This document shows positions 6,554-12,888 of a stretch of DNA of 12,888 nt, one piece after another. The stretch comes from an uncultured Desulfobacteraceae bacterium (GTDB lineage: Bacteria > Desulfobacterota > Desulfobacteria > Desulfobacterales > UBA2174), in assembly GCA_937982505.1 (NCBI GenBank), contig CALJLV010000091.1, forward strand, positions 1 to 12,888. Direction: 5' to 3'. The position numbers were made by a program, and so were the translations under genes. Each line of letters starts with the position of its first letter. The stretch's first letter is position 1. Below the pieces are notes generated by a model. The model worked only from the letters and a program-made list of their open reading frames with translations. It ran no database searches and was not told the origin of the DNA.

Positions 6554-6942
6554 TCGGTTCAGCGCTCAGGTGTGGACCGTTGCACTCGCCAGGGATCGGA
6601 ACGCGCCTATGGGTCTGGTGAAGGGACACGAATGCCCCGATCCAGCGTCCCGGTTCCCGCCGCCCGCCGTTTTTTCCTTGGGGATGATTGGATCGCGGCA
6701 GGACCCCGCCAAAGTCCATCCCGCCAATCGGCCCCAACATCATGGGTGCCCTGGCGATTAAAGGCTGCAGTCGCGCGGTTTCGGGTTTGACGCCGTGTCG
6801 TCAGGCGCTCGCGGCAGACGTTGACGGGGTTGTGGAATCGCGGCCGCTGGCGTTGACACCCCAACCCCGATTTGCCTAAGATCATCTCCGACTGTGTTTC
6901 GCCGGCCGCACCGTCCACCCCGGTCAAGACAGGAGCAGGGCC
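6554..6942. other. Intergenic region upstream of the GcvT-SHMT gene
   Basis: A 389-base stretch with no credible gene: short open frames here have atypical composition and no ribosome binding sites. It contains a T-run (about 6670-6675) without a clear stem, a small dyad TGACG/CGTCA (6788-6792/6799-6803), three TTGAC elements about 33 bases apart (6787, 6821, 6853), and the promoter given separately. I looked for a glycine riboswitch because of the GcvT gene downstream and saw no matching conserved core. Confidence 0.6.
6853..6882 (+). promoter_or_regulatory. Sigma-70-type promoter of the GcvT-SHMT/ammonia-lyase unit
   Basis: A perfect -35 TTGACA (6853-6858) is followed after 18 bases by TAAGAT (6877-6882). 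Transcription would start near 6889, giving a leader of about 54 bases. AGGAG (6931-6935) is spaced 7 bases from ATG 6943. Confidence 0.6.
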
Positions 6943-9594
6943 ATGGAATCTTCGCTGCGCACCGTCCTTTACGATCAGCACCTCGCCCTGGGGGCCCGCA
7001 TGGTCCCCTTCGGCGGATGGGAGATGCCGGTCCAGTACCCGGCCGGGATCGTCCAGGAGCACCTGGCCACCCGCCGCCAGGCAGGCCTTTTCGACGTTTC
7101 CCACATGGGCCGCCTGACCGTCTCCGGCCGCGATGCCCTGGCCTTCCTGCAGCGCTGCCTCACCAACAACGCCGCGGCCCTCGAACCGGGCCAGAGCCAG
7201 TACACGCTGATCGCCGACGAAAACGGCGGCGCCATCGACGACGCCTACCTCTACCGCTTCGTCCCCGAATCCTACCGGCTGGTCGTCAACGCCGCCAACC
7301 GGCAAAAGGTCTGGCGCCATCTGCAAGACCAGGCCACCGGCTTCGCCGGCCTGACCCTGAGCGACGATACCCTCGATACGGCCATGCTCAGCCTCCAAGG
7401 CCCGCGCGGCAAGACGATCCTGCAGGAGGTGCTCAGCGCCGGGACCCTGCCCGATCCGCTGCGCAATGCCCTGAGCCGCGGGGCCATCGGTTCGGCGGCG
7501 GTGGACATCGGCCGCACCGGCTACACCGGCGAGCCGCTGTGCTTCGAGCTGTTTTGCGCCGCCGACCAGGCCGCCGCCATCTGGCGGACCCTGATCGCCC
7601 AGGGCGCCCAGCCGGTGGGTCTGGGGGCCCGCGACACGCTGCGCCTGGAGGCCGGGCTGCCCCTGTACGGTCACGAGCTGGGGGCGGATCCCGAAGGCGG
7701 CCAGATTCCCATCTTCGCTTCGCCTCTGGCCCGTTTCGCCGTGAGCTTTTCTCCGGTAAAAGGCGATTTCGTGGGCCGTGAGGCCCTGGTTCGCCAACAG
7801 GCCGCCCTGGTGCGCATCCTCAACCGGGACTTCAGCCTGCTTGACATCCTGCCGCGCCGCATCCTCCCTTTTTCCCTTCAGGACAAGGGGGTGGCCCGGG
7901 CCGGATGCCCGGTCTGGCAGGGCCGGCCACGGGTGGGCACGGTGACCAGCGCCACCATGGTCCCCTACTGGAAGTTCAGCGGGGAAGGGATCGCCTCGAT
8001 GCCCACCGGCGAGCACGGCCTGCGGGCCATCGGCCTGGCCCTGGTGGACAGCCGCCTGTTCGAAGGCGACGCCGTGGAGATCGAGATCCGCGGACGCCGC
8101 GTCCCGGCGCTGATCGTCCCCCACCACCTGCGCAGCGAGGCCCCGCCCTACGCCCGACCGATTCTCTGCCCGGCTCCGGCCCTCATGGCGGTCACCCCCG
8201 CGGCCGGGGACCGGCTAAAGACCGAAGCCCTCGATCTGCTGCGGCGGGCCGCCGCCAACAGCGAGTGGCGCCAGCGCCGGTGCATCAACCTGATCCCTTC
8301 GGAAATGACCCCCTCGCGGGCCGTGCGCTGGCTGTCGATCCTCGATCCGGCCGGACGCTACGCCGAGCACAAGGCGGTCAGGGCCTTTTGCGACGCCGAG
8401 GTCTTCTACTACCAGGGGACGGCATTCATCGCCGAGGTCGAACGCCGCCTCCAGGAGCAGATGGGCGCATTTCTGGGCGCCCGGCGCGTGGAGGTGCGCC
8501 CCATCTCCGGTCAAATGGCCAACACCACGGTCTTCAGCGCCATGGTGGACTACCTCAACCGGGCCGATCGCAAGCGCGAGCAACGGCGCATGGGCAAGAT
8601 CTTCAACCACCACATCATCCGCGGCGGCCATCTGAGCGCCCAGCCCATGGGCGCCCTGCGCGATTTCGTGGCCCGGGACCCGGCCACCGACCGGCCGGCG
8701 GTGGTCAACTTCCCGGTGCGGTCGGACGATCCCTTCGAGATCGATCTGGCCGCCTGTGGCGAGCTGTTCGAGGCCCATCGGCCCGAAATGGTGATTCTCG
8801 GGCGCAGCATGACCCTCTACCGCGAGCCGGTGCGGGCCATGCGGCGCCTCATCGACGCCCTGGAGCTGGACTGCGTGCTGATGTTCGACATGGCCCATGT
8901 CCTGGGGCTGGTGGGGCCCCATTTCCAGGAACCCTTCGTCGAAGGGGCCGATCTGGTCACCGGATCGACCCACAAGACCTTCTTCGGCCCCCAGCGCGGG
9001 GTGGTGGCGGCCGACTGGCCCGCCGGGGATCGCCGTGAAGAGCTCTGGCAGGCCATCGGCCGCCGGGCCTTTCCCGGTTCGGTGAGCAACCACCACCTGG
9101 GCACCCTGGTGGGGCTTCTCATGGCCGCCTACGAGATGAACGCCTTCAAGGACGCCTACCAGGTCCAGGTTCTCTCCAATGCCCGCGCCCTGGCCCAGGC
9201 CCTGGCGGCCTGCGGCCTGGAGGTGGCCGGCGATCCCCGGCGCGGCTACACCGAAACCCACCAGGTGGTGGTTAGGGTGGGCTACGGCCGCGGCCCCGAG
9301 ATCGCCCGGCGCCTCGAGGCGAACCACATCATCGTCAACTACCAGGCGACACCCGAGGAAGAAGGATTCACCGCCTCGGGGGCCCTGCGCCTGGGGGTGG
9401 CCGAGATGACCCGATTCGGGATGCAGGCCCGGGACTTCGAGACCCTGGCCCAGCTGATGGGCGACGTGATCCTGCGCGACCGGCCGGCGGCCGAGGCGGT
9501 CACGGCCCTGCGGGCCGGCTTCCAGGACCTGCGGTTCTGTTTCGACTCCCCACAGATCGAGGCCCGCATCGCCGATCTGGCCCGGGTCATGTGA
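6943..9594 (+). CDS. Fusion of GcvT-type aminomethyltransferase and serine hydroxymethyltransferase-like enzyme
   Basis: An 883-residue two-enzyme fusion. Residues about 5-395 are a GcvT fold: GGWEMPVQYP (23-32), DENGGAIDD (92-100) with the folate-site Asp pair D99-D100, GRTGYTGE (R191) and GLGARDTLRLEAGLPLYGHEL. GcvT moves a one-carbon unit to tetrahydrofolate with release of ammonia. After a linker, residues about 425-860 resemble SHMT, the PLP enzyme that interconverts serine and glycine with methylene-tetrahydrofolate. Conserved there are LIPSE (450-454), RYAEH with Y473 and E475, GGHLS with H563, FDMAH with D649, the PLP lysine K678 in GSTHKTFFGPQRG, and carboxylate-binding R816 in SGALRLG. 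Both active sites look intact. The GcvT C-terminal part has insertions (around 282-305 and 337-355), and the SHMT half has FPGSVSNHHLG where ordinary SHMT has FPGxQGGP. Translation starts at ATG 6943 with AGGAG 7 bases upstream. No gcvH or gcvP is nearby. The next gene begins 7 bases after the stop. Confidence 0.88.
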   Translation: MESSLRTVLYDQHLALGARMVPFGGWEMPVQYPAGIVQEHLATRRQAGLFDVSHMGRLTVSGRDALAFLQRCLTNNAAALEPGQSQYTLIADENGGAIDDAYLYRFVPESYRLVVNAANRQKVWRHLQDQATGFAGLTLSDDTLDTAMLSLQGPRGKTILQEVLSAGTLPDPLRNALSRGAIGSAAVDIGRTGYTGEPLCFELFCAADQAAAIWRTLIAQGAQPVGLGARDTLRLEAGLPLYGHELGADPEGGQIPIFASPLARFAVSFSPVKGDFVGREALVRQQAALVRILNRDFSLLDILPRRILPFSLQDKGVARAGCPVWQGRPRVGTVTSATMVPYWKFSGEGIASMPTGEHGLRAIGLALVDSRLFEGDAVEIEIRGRRVPALIVPHHLRSEAPPYARPILCPAPALMAVTPAAGDRLKTEALDLLRRAAANSEWRQRRCINLIPSEMTPSRAVRWLSILDPAGRYAEHKAVRAFCDAEVFYYQGTAFIAEVERRLQEQMGAFLGARRVEVRPISGQMANTTVFSAMVDYLNRADRKREQRRMGKIFNHHIIRGGHLSAQPMGALRDFVARDPATDRPAVVNFPVRSDDPFEIDLAACGELFEAHRPEMVILGRSMTLYREPVRAMRRLIDALELDCVLMFDMAHVLGLVGPHFQEPFVEGADLVTGSTHKTFFGPQRGVVAADWPAGDRREELWQAIGRRAFPGSVSNHHLGTLVGLLMAAYEMNAFKDAYQVQVLSNARALAQALAACGLEVAGDPRRGYTETHQVVVRVGYGRGPEIARRLEANHIIVNYQATPEEEGFTASGALRLGVAEMTRFGMQARDFETLAQLMGDVILRDRPAAEAVTALRAGFQDLRFCFDSPQIEARIADLARVM

Positions 9595-9601
9595 GGCCCC
9601 C

Positions 9602-10786
9602 ATGCCGCCATCCCACGATTCGATTCTGTATCTCGCCAACCCGCGCCGGCCATGGGACGGGCCTTTGCCGAACCTGGACCTCGAAGCGGCCCTGGCCTTT
9701 CACCGCAGCCTTCCCGACTATGCCCCCACCCCCCTGCACCGGCTCGACCGGCTGGCAGCCCATCTGGGTCTCCAGGCAATCTGGGTCAAGGATGAGGGCG
9801 CGCGTTACGGGCTCAAGGCCTTCAAGGCCCTGGGGGCCGCCTACGGGCTGTGCCGGGCCCTGGCCCAACGTTTCGGCCTTTGCGCGGACGGCCTGACCTT
9901 CGAGCGTTTTCGATCCCCGGCCCTGCGGGATCGTCTGGCCCGGATCACCTGTGTCAGCGCCACCGACGGCAACCACGGCCGGGCACTGGCCTGGGCGGCC
10001 CATCGCCTCGGCTGCGGGGCTGAAATCTACATGCCCCGGGGCACATCGGCGGCGCGCATCGCCAACGTGGAGATGTTCGGCGCCCGGGCCACGGTCGTCG
10101 ACGGCACCTACGACGACGCGGTGGCCCGGGCGGCCGGCGACGCCCGCCGGAACGGCTGGCTCCTGGTTCAGGACATGGCCTGGGAGGGGTACACGGAGAT
10201 CCCCGCCTGGATCATGGCCGGATACCGCCTCATCGCGGCCGAAAGCCTCTCCGTCCTCGGTGGCCGTCCTACCCATGTCGTCCTCCAGGCCGGGGTGGGC
10301 TCCTTCGCCGCCGCCGTCCAGGCCGATTTGCTGGCACGCTTCGCCGATGCCCGGCCGGTCACCGTGGTGGTGGAACCGACCCGGGCGGCCTGCTTCTACG
10401 AGTCCATGGCCGCCGCGGACGGCCGGGCCCGGGCGGCCACCGGGGATCTGGACACCATCATGGCCGGTCTGGCCTGCGGGGTTCCGAGCACCCTGGCCTG
10501 GGATATCCTGGCGCCCAGCGCCGATCTGTTCACCGCCTGCCCGGACCGGGTGGCCCGGCGCGGCATGCGGGTGCTGGGCAACCCCCTGGCCGGGGATCCG
10601 GCCGTGGTCTCGGGTGAATCCGGGGCCGTGGGACTGGGGCTGATCTACGAAGTCCTGAGCGATCCGGCCCTGGCGGATCTGAAACGGCTCATGGGGCTCG
10701 ACCGGGCCAGCGAGGTACTGGTGATCTCCACCGAGGCCGACACCGATCCGCAGATGTACCGCCGGGTGGTCTGGGGAACGGATTGA
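9602..10786 (+). CDS. dpaL: Diaminopropionate ammonia-lyase (PLP, fold type II)
   Basis: A 394-residue PLP enzyme of the tryptophan-synthase-beta fold. It matches diaminopropionate ammonia-lyase, which converts 2,3-diaminopropionate to pyruvate and two ammonia; known members have some activity on serine, particularly D-serine. Hallmarks: Schiff-base lysine K75 in YGLKAFKALGAAYG, SATDGNHGRALAWAA with D122, VQDMAWEGYTEIP with D191 (both Asp positions match the acid/base pair of characterised enzymes), the phosphate-binding loop LQAGVGSFAAAV, and GLACGVPS. Length is normal for the family. The start lies 7 bases after the upstream stop and uses TGAGG overlapping that stop codon, so translation is probably coupled to the fusion gene. 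Context suggests amino-acid catabolism to pyruvate, with serine or diaminopropionate as the shared metabolite (inference). Confidence 0.9.
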   Translation: MPPSHDSILYLANPRRPWDGPLPNLDLEAALAFHRSLPDYAPTPLHRLDRLAAHLGLQAIWVKDEGARYGLKAFKALGAAYGLCRALAQRFGLCADGLTFERFRSPALRDRLARITCVSATDGNHGRALAWAAHRLGCGAEIYMPRGTSAARIANVEMFGARATVVDGTYDDAVARAAGDARRNGWLLVQDMAWEGYTEIPAWIMAGYRLIAAESLSVLGGRPTHVVLQAGVGSFAAAVQADLLARFADARPVTVVVEPTRAACFYESMAAADGRARAATGDLDTIMAGLACGVPSTLAWDILAPSADLFTACPDRVARRGMRVLGNPLAGDPAVVSGESGAVGLGLIYEVLSDPALADLKRLMGLDRASEVLVISTEADTDPQMYRRVVWGTD

Positions 10787-10829
10787 GCCCAGGCCCGGCC
10801 AGAGGCGTGCGGGCAGATACGCATCACGG

Positions 10830-10855
10830 CGCCGGGGGCGGCCCGCTTCCCGGCG
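10830..10855 (+). terminator. GC hairpin downstream of the ammonia-lyase gene
   Basis: CGCCGGG (10830-10836) pairs with CCCGGCG (10849-10855) around a 12-base loop. No T-run follows, so it could be a weak or factor-assisted terminator or an mRNA 3'-end stabiliser. It sits in the 108-base gap before the membrane protein gene. Confidence 0.3.
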
Positions 10856-10894
10856 GCGGATATCATCCATCCACCTTTTCGGGAGAGAGTTGCC

Positions 10895-11266
10895 ATGGCC
10901 ACGATGCTTTACCTCATCAGCCTGATCGGGCTGGCCCTGGGGGTCGGTGTCATTCTGTACACCGAGAATACCCGCGCCCTTCTCAAGAACCTGACCCGTC
11001 AAACCGACCCGCGACTGCTGGCGGCCCCGCCTCTGATCTTCGGCCTGCTGCTGGTCGTGGCGGCGGGGGCCAGCCATTACCCCTGGTTCGTCCGTTTTCT
11101 GGGGATCGCGGGGCTGGCCAAGGCGGCTTTCCTCTTCATCAACCCGCAAGACCGCGCCGCACGGCTCACCGCCTGGTTTCTCGAATCGCTTTCCGACAAC
11201 GCTTTCCGGCTCTGGGGCATCATCACCGTGGTTCTGGCCACCGCCCTGTGCTCATGGGTGCGATAG
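10895..11266 (+). CDS. Small four-helix membrane protein of unknown function
   Basis: A 123-residue hydrophobic protein that I do not recognise as a named family. Four membrane segments are visible: about residues 4-23, 41-60, 65-82 and 103-121. Short loops separate them; the first loop is rich in Lys/Arg and Thr/Asn (ENTRALLKNLTRQTDPR) and the third carries NPQDRAARL. No cleavable signal peptide or catalytic motif is apparent. ATG 10895 has a good Shine-Dalgarno, GGGAGAG at 10881-10887. It follows the ammonia-lyase on the same strand after 108 bases containing a hairpin, so it may be a separate unit. The coding sequence has the same codon style as its neighbours. A real gene is likely; function is open. 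Confidence 0.75.
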   Translation: MATMLYLISLIGLALGVGVILYTENTRALLKNLTRQTDPRLLAAPPLIFGLLLVVAAGASHYPWFVRFLGIAGLAKAAFLFINPQDRAARLTAWFLESLSDNAFRLWGIITVVLATALCSWVR

Positions 11267-11275
11267 GCGTTCCAG

Positions 11276-11295
11276 GGCCGGCGCTGGCGCCGGCC
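11276..11295 (+). terminator. Strong GC hairpin after the membrane protein gene
   Basis: GGCCGGCG (11276-11283) and CGCCGGCC (11288-11295) form a perfect 8-base-pair stem with a CTGG loop, 9 bases after the TAG stop. There is no following T-run, so intrinsic termination is not assured, but the position suits a transcript end. Confidence 0.5.
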
Positions 11296-11376
11296 GTCGG
11301 TGCGACCGGATGGATATAGAAGTTCAAGGTTGAGGATTCAGCTTTTCATCCGGGGGCAAATGAGGGGGCGGAAGTA

Positions 11377-12843
11377 TTGATCAGTACCCATTGGGTCACC
11401 AAGTCCTACGGGCCCCATCCGTTGTTCAGCCAGATCTGCCTGCAGATCGGCGCCGACGAACGTCTCGGCCTGATCGGTGCCAACGGGGCCGGCAAATCGA
11501 GTCTGCTACGGATCCTCGCCGGCCTGGAGGACGCCGATAGCGGCGAGGTTTCTTGCCGGCGCGGCACGTGTATCGTCTACCTGCCGCAGGAAGACGCCCT
11601 CGATTCGGTCAGGAGCGTTCGGCAAACCCTGATCGAAGCCCTTGACCCGGCCCTGCCACCCTGGGAGGCCGGCCGGCGGCGCCATGAAATCCTCGGTCTC
11701 ATCGAGGTGGCCGATGAGACCCGAACCGTGGGAACGCTTTCCGGCGGCTGGCGCAAACGCCTGGCCATCGGCCAGGCCTTGCTGCGCCGGCCCGATCTGT
11801 TGCTGCTGGACGAGCCCACGAATCATCTGGATCTGGAGGGGATTCTGTGGCTGGAAAAGCTGCTCCAAAACGCTCTCTTCGCCTTTGTCCTGGTGAGCCA
11901 TGACCGCTTTTTCCTTGAGCATACCACCCGCCGCGTCATCGAACTGGACCGGCGCTATGACGGTGGATATCTCAAGGTCGAGGGCAACTACAGCCGCTTC
12001 GTCGAACGGCGCGAACGTTACCTGCTCGAGCAGACCAGGCGCGAGGCCGTCCTCTCCAACAAGGTGCGCCGTGAGATCGCCTGGCTGCGCCAGGGGGCCA
12101 AGGCGCGTGCCACCAAGGCCAAACACCGCACGGACGAGGCCCACCGGCTCCAGGCGGACCTGGAGGCGGTACGGGGTCGCAACGCCGACGGCCGCCGCGT
12201 GGAGATCGCTTTCGACACCACCGGGCGCCGGACGAAGATCTTGCTCGAGGCCCAGGCCTTGGGAATGCGTCGAGGCGGCAAACGCCTATTCGAGAACATC
12301 GATCTGAAGCTCACCCCGAAACAGTGCATCGGGATCCTGGGAGCCAACGGAACGGGAAAGAGCACCCTGATTCAGATCCTCAACAGGACCCTGGCGCCGG
12401 ACAGCGGCCGGGTGTACACGGCCGAGGGGCTCAGGATCGTGACCTTGGACCAGAAGCGAGTTCTGGCCGACGACAGCCGATCCCTGCGCGAGGTGCTCTC
12501 GCCCGAAGGCGACACGGTCTTCTATCGCCAGAGGGCCTTTCATGTGACGGCCTGGGCCAAGCGCTTCGGCTTCCGTCCCGAACAGCTCGAGATGCCGGCG
12601 GCAGGCCTTTCCGGCGGTGAAAAGGCGTGCGTGCTGATCGCCGATTTGATGCGCCAGCCGGCCGACGTGCTGCTCCTCGACGAACCGGCCAACGACCTGG
12701 ACATCGCGACCCTCGAAGTGCTTGAGGAAAGCCTGGAGGCGTTTCCCGGAGCGGTGGTGCTCATCACCCACGACCGCTTCCTCATGGCACGGCTCTGCGA
12801 CCAGTTGCTTTACCTCGACGGGGATGGCGGGGCCCAATTCTTC
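11377..12843 (+). CDS. uup: ABC-F family ATPase, Uup-like, 3' end truncated by adapter
   Basis: The genuine part is 489 codons of a soluble ABC-F protein: two ATP-binding cassettes in one chain with no membrane domain. Such proteins act on the ribosome or, for Uup, are also linked to precise excision and replication/repair. Cassette 1: Walker A GANGAGKSS (34-42), signature LSGGW (121-125), Walker B LLLLDEPTNHLD (D145, E146), SHDRFFL switch. A charged linker with LRQGAKARATKAKHR follows. Cassette 2: Walker A GANGTGKST (322-330), signature LSGGE (411-415), Walker B LLLDEPANDLD (D435, E436), THDRFL. The start is TTG 11377 with GAGGGGG (11362-11368) upstream; no ATG/GTG start is in frame nearby. 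Usual Uup length is about 630 residues, so the C-terminal coiled-coil domain is missing. The frame stays open through the adapter to 12888, adding 15 false residues. Confidence 0.9.
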
Positions 12844-12888
12844 AGATCGGAAGAGCACACGTCTGAACTCCAGTCACGTCAGTCAATC
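12844..12888 (+). other. Illumina TruSeq read-2 adapter with 8-base index (artefact)
   Basis: 12844-12877 match the TruSeq adapter from AGATCGGAAGAGC to the CCAGTCAC before the index. 12878-12885 (GTCAGTCA) sit where an 8-base i7 index belongs. The last three bases, ATC, match the start of the constant sequence after the index. This is library sequence, not part of the genome. Confidence 0.97.

Noticed and set aside
6655..6680. Rho-independent terminator after the GNAT gene at the T-run
   Set aside because: There is a run of T after CGCCCGCCG, but I could not pair a convincing stem directly upstream of it.
6554..6942. Glycine riboswitch upstream of the GcvT-containing gene
   Set aside because: The function invited a search, but I could not find the tandem aptamer core or its conserved purine-rich segments by eye. 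A covariance-model search (Rfam glycine riboswitch) would be decisive.
6607..8127. Long open frame of about 500 codons on the minus strand opposite the GcvT half
   Set aside because: It lies antisense to a well-conserved enzyme, its translation is Gly/Gln/His/Arg-rich low-complexity sequence without family motifs, and such frames are common in GC-rich DNA.
8215..9639. Long minus-strand frame of about 470 codons opposite the SHMT half
   Set aside because: It is a compositional shadow of the PLP enzyme gene, with no recognisable domain and no credible ribosome binding site.
9587..11149. Minus-strand frame of about 520 codons across the ammonia-lyase and membrane protein genes
   Set aside because: It spans two real plus-strand genes and the gap between them, and its translation is Gly/Gln/Arg-rich filler.
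48..12843. Mobile element, CRISPR array, tRNA or rRNA
   Set aside because: I saw no transposase or integrase, terminal repeats, regularly spaced repeats, or conserved RNA gene sequence on either strand.

Overview
This window is a contig with Illumina library adapter on both ends: bases 1-47 are P5/TruSeq universal adapter, and 12844-12888 are the TruSeq read-2 adapter, an 8-base index and the next three constant bases. The biological insert is about 48-12843. It is strongly G+C rich with G/C-ending codons, densely packed and typically bacterial. The gene content (an ECF sigma factor, MtaD-type deaminases, a GcvT-SHMT fusion, diaminopropionate ammonia-lyase, a Uup-like ABC-F protein) would suit a high-GC deltaproteobacterium (Desulfobacterota), but that placement is an inference from gene style. 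I see no rRNA, tRNA, CRISPR, insertion sequence or phage gene.

Layout. (1) 48-234 is an AT-richer leader with small dyads. (2) 235-774 (+) is an ECF sigma factor whose 3' end overlaps tail-to-tail with (3) an amidohydrolase of the MTA/SAH deaminase family (2080-725, -). (4) A second, paralogous MtaD-type deaminase (2257-3576, +) is transcribed divergently from the first. (5) A purine nucleoside phosphorylase (4510-3689, -) converges on it, with a likely terminator between them. (6) Divergent from the phosphorylase are a histone-deacetylase-family amidohydrolase (4741-5931, +) and a GNAT acetyltransferase (5975-6553, +). (7) A 389-base intergenic region carries a good sigma-70-type promoter for (8) an 883-residue fusion of a GcvT aminomethyltransferase and an SHMT-like PLP enzyme (6943-9594, +), followed 7 bases later by (9) a diaminopropionate ammonia-lyase (9602-10786, +). 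(10) A small four-helix membrane protein (10895-11266, +) ends at a strong hairpin. (11) A TTG-initiated Uup-like ABC-F ATPase (11377 onward, +) is cut off by the right-hand adapter.

Function. Genes 3-5 fit purine-nucleoside and methylthioadenosine salvage: deamination of adenosine-type nucleosides to inosine-type ones, then phosphorolysis by an enzyme with the 6-oxopurine signature. The deacetylase-like protein and the acetyltransferase could be an opposing pair acting on a small amine or a protein. Genes 8-9 form a compact one-carbon/amino-acid unit. The fusion could carry methylene-tetrahydrofolate from the GcvT half to an SHMT half that makes or breaks serine, and the ammonia-lyase would turn diaminopropionate (possibly also serine) into pyruvate and ammonia. 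The fusion and its pairing with the lyase are the most unusual biology here. The adapter ends are the most important technical caveat.
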